NCBI GenBank assembly: GCA_964386565.1
Contig: CAYLRU010000001.1
Coordinates: forward strand, 1-64,000
Reading direction: 5' to 3'
Length of the DNA: 64,000 nt
Source: CAYLRU01 sp964386565
GTDB taxonomy: Bacteria > Desulfobacterota > Desulfobacteria > Desulfobacterales > UBA5616
Shown here piece by piece: positions 52,183 through 61,117 of this stretch; position 1 is the first letter of the stretch; each line of letters opens with the position of its first letter. The position numbers and the translations under genes are program-made. The notes under the pieces are model-generated. The model had not been told where the DNA came from, did no database searches, and was given only the letters and a program-made list of their open reading frames with translations.

Positions 52183-52509
52183 GGTATACTCCAATTAAAG
52201 AAATAAAAACACCGTTTTGTCCGTAAAAACGGATTTAATTTGGTCAAAAAAAGAAGGGTTGCGGGAAAACATCAAGGTAAGATCCACAGGTTTGCACCCG
52301 GCAGGCCGGAAGGCCTGTGAAAAGCGTCCCATTTTGCTCGGTTTCTGCGTCGGGAATAAATTATGTCCTTAAAACATGAACCGCATTTCTGCGGTTTTCG
52401 CCCGGGTGGAATTGTCCGAACCGAACGCTCAATAAAAACACCCTTTTTTACCGGTCCCGCCATACACACCGCCCCCGGCGAACACCTGCAATCCAGACCG
52501 AGGTCGCCG
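52183..52509. other. Intergenic region between yidD and yidC
   Basis: 327 bp without a credible gene, unusually long for a cluster where yidD and yidC are commonly close. It contains a small perfect hairpin AACCGCA-TTTC-TGCGGTT (52379-52396). Its significance is uncertain. Confidence 0.4.
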
Positions 52510-52812
52510 TCACTGCCCGTCGTCACCGGATCCGTCCCCTTCACAGGGAACAGGGTCTACACCCCCCGGATGAAAAGGATGACATCGCAACAATCGTAAC
52601 AACGCCAGATAACATCCTTTTCGTAAACCATGCCGTGAAATTGCTTCATGCGCATATTCTGAACAGCTTGGATAAAAACGACAGGTGGGGCCGAAAATGG
52701 GCGAAACGGCAAACTGATATCCCTGGATAAGCAAAAGAGCTGTTTTTAAAAATACCTTTTTAATGGTCAGCGTTCCTTGTTGCCTTGGCAAAAATGTCGC
52801 TAAGTGATGCAA
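52510..52812 (-). CDS. yidD: Membrane protein insertion efficiency factor YidD
   Basis: Up to 100 aa. The core LLLIQGYQFAVSPIFGPTCRFYPSCSEYAHEAISRHG...RLLRCHPFHPGGVDPVP is the YidD family in full. The start is uncertain: no ATG lies near the core; possible starts are TTG 52812, TTG 52791 or a rare start at 52770 or 52764, the last two giving the family's usual N terminus. The frame overlaps the end of rnpA. The C-terminal tail is short and acidic. Assists YidC. Confidence 0.85.
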   Translation of the reverse strand: MHHLATFLPRQQGTLTIKKVFLKTALLLIQGYQFAVSPIFGPTCRFYPSCSEYAHEAISRHGLRKGCYLALLRLLRCHPFHPGGVDPVPCEGDGSGDDGQ

Positions 52813-53116
52813 AAACCTGTTTCGTCGTTAATGCCGCAACCGATTTTTTAGCAATCAGATTAATATCCCAACACCCCTCGATGTGGTGGCGGTTTAAGCG
52901 GAAAAATTCTCTGGCTAATCGTTTGATCCTGTTTCGAATTACGGCGCAACCCACTTTTTTTGATACGGTAATTCCCAACCGGGTTCTTCCTGTTACGCCC
53001 GGGGCTGCAATGATAATAAAGTCCGTATTAACCACTCTTTTCCCGTTTTTGGATAATTCAAGAAAATCGTGTCGTTTTAATAGCCTGTATTCCTTTGTAA
53101 ACGAAAACAAACGCAA
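52760..53116 (-). CDS. rnpA: Ribonuclease P protein component
   Basis: 118 aa, starting with TTG at 53116 preceded by GGAG; no better start exists, since the conserved FSFTKEYRLLKRHDFLELSKNGKR begins right after. RNase P signature RNRIKRLAREFFR is intact, as is TRLGITVSKKVGCAV. Binds the RNA subunit and processes pre-tRNA. Its end overlaps the yidD frame; rpmH lies just upstream. Confidence 0.94.
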   Translation of the reverse strand: MRLFSFTKEYRLLKRHDFLELSKNGKRVVNTDFIIIAAPGVTGRTRLGITVSKKVGCAVIRNRIKRLAREFFRLNRHHIEGCWDINLIAKKSVAALTTKQVFASLSDIFAKATRNADH

Positions 53117-53220
53117 CGATAAGTTTCTCCAGATACGGCTCTATCAAAAATGTTTGTGAAACAGGATTCAATCGGTGCCCACTCGTAATTCTGGTCGCCG
53201 CCGTCCCGCAAAACCCTTCT

Positions 53221-53355
53221 TCAAACCGTCAATCGATGCCTTCCCTTTGCTCTTCGCCGATTGATAATCCTTCTTCCCGCTTTTGTCGACATCCGTTTTA
53301 AAAAACCATGCGTTCGAGCACGCTTTGTTCTGCTCGGTTGATATGTTCTTTTCAT
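53221..53355 (-). CDS. rpmH: 50S ribosomal protein L34
   Basis: 44 aa, ATG 53355 with AAGGAAGC upstream. The sequence starts MKRTYQPSRTKRARTHGFLKRM and ends GRRIINRRRAKGRHRLTV, which is unmistakable L34. It is the first gene of the rpmH-rnpA-yidD-yidC-jag-mnmE cluster, about 104 nt upstream of rnpA. Very short, so easily missed. Confidence 0.97.
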   Translation of the reverse strand: MKRTYQPSRTKRARTHGFLKRMSTKAGRRIINRRRAKGRHRLTV

Positions 53356-53445
53356 TGTAAAGCTTCCTTTTGTAACACCCTATATGTATTTCAGCATGTT
53401 TTAACTATTCATGCAAAACGAACTCCCCATTGCCAAAACCGGGTA

Positions 53446-53474
53446 AATAAATCATAATTAATCAATTAAGTCAA
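53446..53474 (-). promoter_or_regulatory. Promoter candidate of rpmH
   Basis: On the minus strand, TTGACT (53474-53469), a 17-nt spacer and TTTATT (53451-53446), about 90 nt before the rpmH start. No DnaA-box cluster is seen here. Confidence 0.5.
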
Positions 53475-53502
53475 CACATAATCGTGTCTTTTCCCTTTGG
53501 TT

Positions 53503-55047
53503 CTATCCCGTCATTAATTCAACAATCTCGAAATCTTCGAGATGGAATTGCCGATCCGGGTAAATATTGATCCGCTTTCCCACTCTTTCCTCGAGAGTCT
53601 GAACAATGTGATTTTCTTCCCCGTGCAGCAATTCCGCGATTTCAGGATTAACCCTTAGCGAGATCTTCATGCCCACCATGTCCTTGGCATAACGAATCAC
53701 CTCCCGAAACAGATTATAGCAAATCGACTGCCGTGATAAGAGATAGCCTTCTCCTTCACAATAAAAGCACGGCTCGCAAAGCATTCTGCCCAAAGATTTT
53801 TTTACCCGCTTGCGGGTCATTTCGATCAATCCCATCTCCGACATCGGCAAAACGTTTGTTTTGCTCCGATCCCGTTTCAGGGCATCGATCAACGCATTAT
53901 ACACTTTTTCCTGGTTGGATTTTTTCTCCATATCAATGAAATCAATAATAATAATACCGCCGATATCCCTCAGACGCACCTGATATGCAATTTCCTTTAC
54001 CGCTTCCAGGTTGATTTTTAATATCGTTTCCTCGAGGTTATGGTTCTGTTTTCCCACGTATCGACCGGTATTTACGTCAATGGCCACCAGCGCCTCCGTA
54101 TGGTCAATAACAATATACCCCCCTGATTTCAGCCATACTTTTCTTTTTAATGCCCTTGATATGTCCACTTCTATATTATAGGCATCAAAGATGGGTTCCG
54201 TTCCCTCATATAACTCGACGGAATCTTTAAGGCCCGGCATCATGGTGTCGATAAAGGAAAGGACGGTGTGGTACCCTTTTTTTGAGTCGATAATCAGCTT
54301 GTCTGCTTCATGGATTAAAAGATCTCTTACCGCCCTTAGCGTCACGGACAGCTCCCGGTGAAGAAGCGAGGGCGCGGAAACGACATCGAACCGCTTTTGG
54401 ATGTTTACCCACAGATTGTTTAAAAACCGCATTTCATACAACAGTTTTTCTTCATTCACGCCTTCTGCCGCTGTCCTGACGATGTACCCGTATCTGCCTT
54501 CTCTAAATTGATTGACGCTGTCTTTTAACCGGTTTCGTTCGGGTTCATCTTCAATCCGCCTGGAAATACCGATATGATCCGAGTTCGGCATCAGAACAAG
54601 AAAACGGCCGGGAAGCGAAATATGGGAGGTAACGCGGGCACCCTTGGTTCCAATGGGAGATTTGGCAACGTGAACCATAATCTCCTGTCCTTCCTTAATC
54701 AGGCCTTCAATGGGGATATAGCGCTTCTCCGTGGATGATTCCGCTGAAATATCGTCCACGGGTATGACGGGGTTTTCATCGTTTTCTTCTTGTAATTGCT
54801 GTTCTATATCTTTATGGTTTTCCTTGATAACATCTCCGGCATATAGAAATGCCGCCTGGTTCAACCCGATATCGACAAAAGCCGCCTGCATACCGGGTAA
54901 AACCCGCTGGACCCTGCCTTTATACACATTGCCGGTAATATCCGAAATATCTCCCCGCTCGATAAAAAGTTCCGCCAGATTTCCGTCTTCCAGCAAGGCA
55001 ACACGTGTTTCATGCTCTGTTGCATTGATAATCAGTTGTTTATACAT
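53503..55047 (-). CDS. rng: Ribonuclease G (RNase E/G family)
   Basis: I choose ATG 55047 (514 aa), with GAGAG upstream; ATG 55062 is an alternative. RNase G-type: S1 domain (about 35-125, GNVYKGRVQRVLPGMQAAFVDIGLNQAAFL), RNase H-like and 5'-sensor parts (RFLVLMPNSDHIGISRRI), DNase-I-like catalytic portion with VAIDVNTGRYVG and IIIDFIDM (acidic Mg ligands), and the Zn link motif near CEPCFYCEGEGYL. No long disordered C-terminal scaffold, so RNase G rather than RNase E. Processes rRNA and mRNA. Downstream of the radical SAM gene on the same strand. Confidence 0.92.
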   Translation of the reverse strand: MYKQLIINATEHETRVALLEDGNLAELFIERGDISDITGNVYKGRVQRVLPGMQAAFVDIGLNQAAFLYAGDVIKENHKDIEQQLQEENDENPVIPVDDISAESSTEKRYIPIEGLIKEGQEIMVHVAKSPIGTKGARVTSHISLPGRFLVLMPNSDHIGISRRIEDEPERNRLKDSVNQFREGRYGYIVRTAAEGVNEEKLLYEMRFLNNLWVNIQKRFDVVSAPSLLHRELSVTLRAVRDLLIHEADKLIIDSKKGYHTVLSFIDTMMPGLKDSVELYEGTEPIFDAYNIEVDISRALKRKVWLKSGGYIVIDHTEALVAIDVNTGRYVGKQNHNLEETILKINLEAVKEIAYQVRLRDIGGIIIIDFIDMEKKSNQEKVYNALIDALKRDRSKTNVLPMSEMGLIEMTRKRVKKSLGRMLCEPCFYCEGEGYLLSRQSICYNLFREVIRYAKDMVGMKISLRVNPEIAELLHGEENHIVQTLEERVGKRINIYPDRQFHLEDFEIVELMTG

Positions 55048-55405
55048 ATCTCTCTCTTTCATGGCGAATTAAGGCGAATTCAGATCCTTTTCATCATCTG
55101 CCAAAATCATCCCTCCGTCTGCGGCGTACAACCTTTTGCAGAATGCCGGATATCAAACCACCCGATCCGGCTGTAGTCAATTATCGGGCGGTTTGGGTTT
55201 CAGTAATTCGCACCATGTCGAAAACAGAGTGAAAATCAGCATGCCGGAAAAATGTTGTTCTTTCAAGTTCATAATTTTAAAACAGCCGTGATCTTACCCT
55301 GTGAACGGAGCGTTGTTATCCCTGTCGTATTTGGTTCTTGTTTTATACCGATCAACCCTCGTCAGGAATAAGACAGATGCATTCCCGGACGGGTTTATCA
55401 AGGAT
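55048..55405. other. Intergenic region between radical SAM gene and rng
   Basis: 358 bp with no credible gene. A hairpin (AAACCACCCGAT 55155-55166 with ATCGGGCGGTTT 55183-55194, one mismatch) may terminate the minus-strand radical SAM transcript, though no T-run follows. Confidence 0.4.
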
Positions 55406-57904
55406 CTAATACTTTTTTATCCGCGTCTGTTTCAACTGGTCTTCTTTCATACCGAAAACCACTCTCAAAAAATCAGCCGGCCGAATGGTCTTTCCCCCGG
55501 CTTCGGAAATGGAAATTTCCAGGTGGTCCGCTGCAACAAGCGCTATATGGACAACCCGCTTTTTCAAATCCGTTTGGGTTTCTTTCCCTTTTTTACTCGT
55601 CTGTTTGAGGATAAAATTTTCCGCCGCCTCAAACCGCCCTAAAGCCTCCCTATCAAATACCCCTTTTGTCAGAGAAATTCCATATGTTGATGTTCGGGCT
55701 TTCACTGCTGCTTTTTGCGGATTGAACACCTCGATTTTCTTGAAACAAACCCCCGGGGGCATCTGCTCGTTTAACCGCTTCAACATTTTTTGAGCTGACT
55801 GGTTTTTTCCAACCGTTGCGTAAAGCACTTCATTTAACCCTTCAATGCCCAGGGGAAGCGGGTCCTGGAATGAAATTTTGGGTTTTGGATGAAAACCTTC
55901 GGAATACTTAACTGAAATATCAGCTCTTCTAAATGCCCTGAGAACCAGATTAACGAACTCCAGGTGCCCCAGATACCGGGATTCCTTCTCCTTGGAATAG
56001 GTCAACTGGAGACGGGTATATTCCTGTTTTTTGCCGGCCGGGCGAGAGACCGGGGAAACCGTTTTTATCGATTTTTCCTTGTGCACCCGGGGTGATATTT
56101 TTTTAAAGTCACAAACACCGCACCCATGGCAATCTCCCCAACGGCAATCCAGGGTAGGGGTCCTTTTGGCAGCCCTTTCCCATTCTTTTTCCAAAAATGT
56201 TTTGGACACCCCGACGTCAATATGATCCCACGGCAGGGGTTCCGCTGGAAAGCGCTTTCGGGTGGTGTAATAATCAATATCTATCCTGGTTTCAGCCAAT
56301 GCCTTTTTCCAGTTTTCGAAAACAAAAGAATCACTCCATCCATCAAATCGGCATCCGTATTCATAGGCCTTTATCAACAGCCGGGACAGCCGCCTGTCGC
56401 CTCTTGCCCAAAGCCCCTCCAGAAGACTGGCTTCTGGATTTTGCCATTTAAATTGTACTTTGGACAGCCTCAACGATTCTTTTAACCATTGTATCTTTTC
56501 CCTGGATTCTTCCAGTGGTATCTGCCGTGCCCATTGAAACGGCGTATGCGGTTTTGGAATGAACGTGGCAACGCTGACGCTGATTTGATACGGCCTGCGA
56601 TTGTCCGTCCTTATTTTTCTCAACTGTTTAACCAAGGCCACGATGTCTGAAACATCCTGGCGGGTTTCCGTCGGCAGGCCGATCATGAAATATAATTTTA
56701 TTCCCCGCCATCCCATTTTCAACGCCTTGGTTACGGTGTTAACGATATCGTCTTCCGAGATGTTTTTATTGATGACATCCCGAAGTCTCTGGCTTCCGGC
56801 TTCCGGAGCAATGGTAAACCCTGTTTTGCGGACCTGCCGGATCAAATCCATCAGTTTGGGCGTTAAGGTTTCCGCCCGGACAGAAGGCAGAGACACTGCT
56901 ATGGGGTGATCTTCATTTTCATCCATCAGCCGTTCCATCAGTTCACCAATACAGCTGTAATCACCGGTGCTTAACGATAACAGGGACAGGTCTTCATATC
57001 CCGTATTCTTCAAAGAAACGTTAAAGAGTGCCAGCAGCTTTTCCACGGATCTTTCTCTGACCGGGCGGTAAATCATGCCGGCCTGGCAAAACCGGCATCC
57101 CCGTGTACATCCCCTGGAAATTTCAAGCCTGAGTCGGTCGTGTACGGGCTTGGACCAGGCAATGACCGGGGCTTCCGGAAACGCCGTTGAATCAAGATCT
57201 TCAACAATGGCTCTTTTTACCTTAAGCCCGCCATATTTGGGTGCAATGGTTTTAAATTCACCCGACTCAAAAACGGCTTCATAAAAGGATGGAATGTAAA
57301 CGCCTTGAATTTCGGACCATTTGCGAAGAAGCGCAGCTTTTTCCCTTTTTCCGTCTTCCTTCCATTGAATGTACGTTGTACACATCTCCATGATGACCTG
57401 CTCCCCGTCTCCCACAACCATTGCATCGAAAAAATCGGCCACCGGTTCCGGGTTGCAGGTACAGGGCCCCCCCGCAATGATAACGGGATACGACCCATCT
57501 CTTTCACATGCCAGGAAGGGGATTTTCGCCAGATCCATCATCAACAGTATATTGGTATAATTCAACTCATACAACAGACTGAACCCGATGATATCGAAAC
57601 GTTTCAATGGCGTGTGTGTTTCGAGGGATGTCAGTGGCGCACCGTTGTCTCTCAACAGCCGTTCCATGTCCGTTCCCGGTGCAAAAACTCTTTCCGCATA
57701 CACCCGTTCATTCTTATTGAGTATGTTATACAAGATCGTAAGGCCCAGATGCGATGTCCCGATCTCGTATAGATCGGGAAATGCAAGGGCCATATGAAGG
57801 TCTATCCCGGACAGGTTTTTCCGAATACTGTTGATTTCCTGGCCCAGATATCGACTCGGCCGGTTTACAAAGGGCAACAATGCCTCGTTTGACAAGCTCA
57901 TCAT
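55406..57904 (-). CDS. B12-binding radical SAM protein (TIGR03960-like) fused to a DUF2344/TIGR03936-like domain
   Basis: 832 aa. N-terminal cobalamin-binding region (IDLHMALAFPDLYEIGTSHLGLTIL), radical SAM core with CTRGCRFCQ (CxxxCxxC, about residue 265) and downstream (GYEDLSLLSLSTGDYS), then after about residue 620 a distinct domain (RLQLTYSKEKESRYLGHLEFVNLVLRAFRRADISVKYSEGFHPKP), which is the TIGR03936/DUF2344 module. Both parts occur as neighbouring or fused genes in many bacteria, close to rng and ribosomal genes. The reaction is unknown; a role in tRNA/rRNA modification is plausible. Upstream of rng on the minus strand. Confidence 0.88.
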   Translation of the reverse strand: MMSLSNEALLPFVNRPSRYLGQEINSIRKNLSGIDLHMALAFPDLYEIGTSHLGLTILYNILNKNERVYAERVFAPGTDMERLLRDNGAPLTSLETHTPLKRFDIIGFSLLYELNYTNILLMMDLAKIPFLACERDGSYPVIIAGGPCTCNPEPVADFFDAMVVGDGEQVIMEMCTTYIQWKEDGKREKAALLRKWSEIQGVYIPSFYEAVFESGEFKTIAPKYGGLKVKRAIVEDLDSTAFPEAPVIAWSKPVHDRLRLEISRGCTRGCRFCQAGMIYRPVRERSVEKLLALFNVSLKNTGYEDLSLLSLSTGDYSCIGELMERLMDENEDHPIAVSLPSVRAETLTPKLMDLIRQVRKTGFTIAPEAGSQRLRDVINKNISEDDIVNTVTKALKMGWRGIKLYFMIGLPTETRQDVSDIVALVKQLRKIRTDNRRPYQISVSVATFIPKPHTPFQWARQIPLEESREKIQWLKESLRLSKVQFKWQNPEASLLEGLWARGDRRLSRLLIKAYEYGCRFDGWSDSFVFENWKKALAETRIDIDYYTTRKRFPAEPLPWDHIDVGVSKTFLEKEWERAAKRTPTLDCRWGDCHGCGVCDFKKISPRVHKEKSIKTVSPVSRPAGKKQEYTRLQLTYSKEKESRYLGHLEFVNLVLRAFRRADISVKYSEGFHPKPKISFQDPLPLGIEGLNEVLYATVGKNQSAQKMLKRLNEQMPPGVCFKKIEVFNPQKAAVKARTSTYGISLTKGVFDREALGRFEAAENFILKQTSKKGKETQTDLKKRVVHIALVAADHLEISISEAGGKTIRPADFLRVVFGMKEDQLKQTRIKKY

Positions 57905-58261
57905 CTTATAAGATCCGGTGTCTCCACAAACACCTTTTTTTATTTGTCAGAAAAAGAGAGGCCCCCTGGATCCGGGATTGTAACGCGCTCTCTTATTTTA
58001 TCCGCAACGTCCATTTTGCATTTGACATCTATTACCGTTTTGTCATAGTTTAAATGACTATACAAATACTTATCATAGGATAAAGTTTAAATCCATCGAT
58101 ACGGTTCAGGCATTCGTTTTTTTACGAAAACACCATTTTGACCAGCGATTGAAACAGTTGCGTGGCGCTTCATTTTATCCCGAGGGCTGGCAGCACGCTT
58201 TAAAGACTTCATCCTTTCAGGAGCGGTATCACGTTAACCCTATCACAAGGAGAAGGTGAAC
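57905..58261. other. Divergent intergenic region
   Basis: 357 bp between the radical SAM gene (minus) and the LytR_C/TolC fusion gene (plus). AT-rich around 58030-58100. No credible ORF or strong consensus promoter. Confidence 0.45.
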
Positions 58262-61117
58262 ATGTATAAAATATTAATGAAGTCATTCATGACCATACAG
58301 ATTTTATTCTTTATATGTTTGCTTTTTTGTCCGGCGGATGCGGCAACCCGTCAAAACGATTATTTAAATACCACCGATACGGTGATGAGTGTTAAAAAAC
58401 TCACCGATGAAGACCTTGCAACAACGGAAATTGCCGCCGACACCGCATCGATGCAATTAAAAATTAAGGTTCTCAGCGGTACGGGAGATCTCAAACCGGC
58501 AAAAGTACTTTCGACACAGCTGAAAAATATCGGATATACCGTCGACGCCTTGGATTATGCCCCCAGGTCCGATTTTAAACACAACATCGTTTATTATGCC
58601 GCCGGCTATAAAACCCAGGCTGAAAATCTTGTTCACCGGCTTGAAATGACCGGTGCCGTTTTAAAGCCCTTGAGCTGGAAATCCATTTTTGATCTCATTA
58701 TCGTGTCCGTCAAGCCTGTTGAGGTGAAGACGGCCGAGGCAGAAGAAAAAAAACTGAAAATAAAAGTACTGAGCGGGGACGGTGATCTTGGGCCGTCCAT
58801 CAGAGCTGCCGAAGAAATAAAAAAAGCCGGGCACATACCGGCGCCGGTGGCGTATGCCCCCAGATCCGACTTTAAACACAACACCATTTATTATGACAGG
58901 AAATACAAACCACAGGCTGAAAATTTGGCAGCTCGCCTGAACATGCCCGGCACCGTCTTGAAACCGTTAAGTTGGAACTCTGAATTCGACCTGATTGTTG
59001 TTACGGTAAATCCCGACAAAAAAGCCGCTGTTCCGCCGCCGGTTGAAGACAGGCGAGAAAAACAAAAGGAAGAAGCGGTTCTGATTCGTGAAAAGATAGG
59101 ATTTTATCTGGCCGAAGCCCATGCACGGTATGCTGATCAAGATTTTGCCGGCGCAAAAAAAAGCTTCGCAGATTCGGCCAAGTTCGTCAAAAAAATGGGC
59201 CGTTGGCTTGAGAAGGCCATTGCCGTTCACCCGTCCCCAGGAAGTGAGAAACCTGCCGGTCCGGTGAAAACAGCAGAAGATTTAAAGTCCGTCAGGATAC
59301 AGGTTCTCAGCAAGGACGTTGATTTGGGGCAGGCAAAAAAAATAGCCCGACAGGTTGAAAAAATGGGGTATGAAAAACCCGCCGTTGATTATGCTTTACG
59401 ATCCGACCTCGAAACCCAGGCCATTTATTTTACGGATCGCTTCCAGGGCTATGCATATGATATCGCATTCAACCTGGAAGATGATCCAGACCCAAAACCC
59501 ATGCGGTGGATGTCGAGATATGATCTGATTATCGTCACCGGTGAACCCGAAGAGCCGGGACGGGCTGCCTGGCTGTTAAAAAAATACCGTTCCGAAGAAA
59601 GCCTGCTCAAGGAAAAAATTGATGCGCTCCTGGCCCGGGGGGACGAACTATATGAAAGTGAAAGCTTTGCCGAATCGCTGAATGCCTATAAAAAGGCGGA
59701 AAAACTGATCCGAAAGGCAGAAAAACTGTGTGAAAAGTCTATTCAGAAGGCCAAGCTGGCAGCCCTTGAAGAAACATCCGAACCCGTTACGGATCAACAG
59801 CCCTTGCCGGTTGATACTAAAACCCTGCTTGGCCTGGACGAAGCCATCAAAATAGCGCTTGCCAACAGTTCCCGCATAAAAGAAGCCGAAGAAAATTTAA
59901 AAAGCGCCATTGAGGAAAAGAAAAGCGCCCGGGCGGCATTTTTCCCAAAAGGAACGGCCGAATATCAATATACACACTTAAACGAAGCCCCGACCACCTC
60001 GTTTGACAATCCTTTTTTCCCGGTGATTCCCGGTGATTCCATCGAATTTACCGTGGGCTCTCAGGAGATGTATGAATGGAACGTGTCCCTGACCCAACCC
60101 CTGTTCACCGGGTTTGCCATTATCTCCCAATACCGGCTCAAGGACCTGGGGGTTGAGGCGGCCCGGACAAAAAGAGATATGGCTGTTTTAGACCTGGTCA
60201 GGGATGTGAAAAAAGCATATTTTAATCTTCTGCTGGCCAAGGCTGCGTTGCGGGTATCTGAAGAAGCTGTTAAAAACCTGGAGTCCCATGTAAGAGATGC
60301 GGAACAATACTATAAACAGGGAATGATCCCGTACAATGATCTGCTTAAATCCAAGGTGGCGCTGGCCCACGTGGTGCAGCAACGGGAAATGGCCTCTGCC
60401 GGTGAAAGAGTGGCCACGTCAGCGCTTAACACCCTGCTTGAATTTGATATCAATCATAATACCGATATAGAAGATGTCCTTTCCATTCCCCCGGTTTCCT
60501 ACAGACTCTCGGACCTTTTACACGAAGCCGTGGAAAACAGGCCCGAGCTGAAACTGATCCAGAATGCCGTCAAAAGCCTGGACCAGGGGGTGCGGCTGGC
60601 AAAAAGCGCGTACTATCCCAAGATTGCCATTGCAGGATATTATGAACAAACCGGTGACAATTTCACGGCAACGGAAAATGATTACGGCGCCATTTATAAT
60701 TCCGCTGTTATTCTCAATGCAAAATGGGACTTTTTCGAAGGCGGGAAAACAAAATCGGATGTTGCCAGGTATCGATACGACAAAAGGTCCGTCATGAGGC
60801 GCTATAAAACCGCTGAAAACGGCATACAACTGGAAGTAAAAAATGCATTTGCCAACTTAAAGGTCGCGGATAAAAACATTATTACGTCACAGGAATCTCT
60901 TGTCCAGGCAAGGGAGAACTGGCGTATCACGGATCTCCAATACAAGGAACAAATCGCAACCTCCACGGATGTACTGGACGCCAGGACCGAGCTGACCCAG
61001 GCCGAATCCAATTACTACCAATCCCTTTATGGATACATGATCTCTCTTTGTGAACTGGAAAGGGCCATCGGAAAGCGCTATCATCTGCCGGAAACTTCGG
61101 ATAATGCGTCAAAGTAA
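58262..61117 (+). CDS. Outer-membrane TolC-like efflux protein with three N-terminal LytR_C-like repeats
   Basis: ATG 58262 (951 aa), AAGGAG 9 nt upstream. Signal peptide about 1-28. Three internal repeats of about 85 residues, at 65-151, 164-250 and 342-428, with motifs IKVLSGxGDL, YAPRSDFKHN and LKPLSWxSxFDLIIV; they resemble LytR_C/SPOR-like domains. Between repeats 2 and 3, and again at about 440-500, lie long charged helical coils. From about 521 on it is an outer-membrane factor: ALANSSRIKEAEENLKSA, VSLTQPLFTGFAI, YYEQTGDNF and the second helix-rich half. TolC proteins usually lack such a front domain; here it nearly doubles the length. Linked tightly to the DegP-like gene. Confidence 0.88.
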   Translation: MYKILMKSFMTIQILFFICLLFCPADAATRQNDYLNTTDTVMSVKKLTDEDLATTEIAADTASMQLKIKVLSGTGDLKPAKVLSTQLKNIGYTVDALDYAPRSDFKHNIVYYAAGYKTQAENLVHRLEMTGAVLKPLSWKSIFDLIIVSVKPVEVKTAEAEEKKLKIKVLSGDGDLGPSIRAAEEIKKAGHIPAPVAYAPRSDFKHNTIYYDRKYKPQAENLAARLNMPGTVLKPLSWNSEFDLIVVTVNPDKKAAVPPPVEDRREKQKEEAVLIREKIGFYLAEAHARYADQDFAGAKKSFADSAKFVKKMGRWLEKAIAVHPSPGSEKPAGPVKTAEDLKSVRIQVLSKDVDLGQAKKIARQVEKMGYEKPAVDYALRSDLETQAIYFTDRFQGYAYDIAFNLEDDPDPKPMRWMSRYDLIIVTGEPEEPGRAAWLLKKYRSEESLLKEKIDALLARGDELYESESFAESLNAYKKAEKLIRKAEKLCEKSIQKAKLAALEETSEPVTDQQPLPVDTKTLLGLDEAIKIALANSSRIKEAEENLKSAIEEKKSARAAFFPKGTAEYQYTHLNEAPTTSFDNPFFPVIPGDSIEFTVGSQEMYEWNVSLTQPLFTGFAIISQYRLKDLGVEAARTKRDMAVLDLVRDVKKAYFNLLLAKAALRVSEEAVKNLESHVRDAEQYYKQGMIPYNDLLKSKVALAHVVQQREMASAGERVATSALNTLLEFDINHNTDIEDVLSIPPVSYRLSDLLHEAVENRPELKLIQNAVKSLDQGVRLAKSAYYPKIAIAGYYEQTGDNFTATENDYGAIYNSAVILNAKWDFFEGGKTKSDVARYRYDKRSVMRRYKTAENGIQLEVKNAFANLKVADKNIITSQESLVQARENWRITDLQYKEQIATSTDVLDARTELTQAESNYYQSLYGYMISLCELERAIGKRYHLPETSDNASK

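Noticed and set aside
55301..55642. Plus-strand frame at the radical SAM 3' end
   Set aside because: No conserved-looking sequence; overlaps the TIGR03936-like domain on the other strand.
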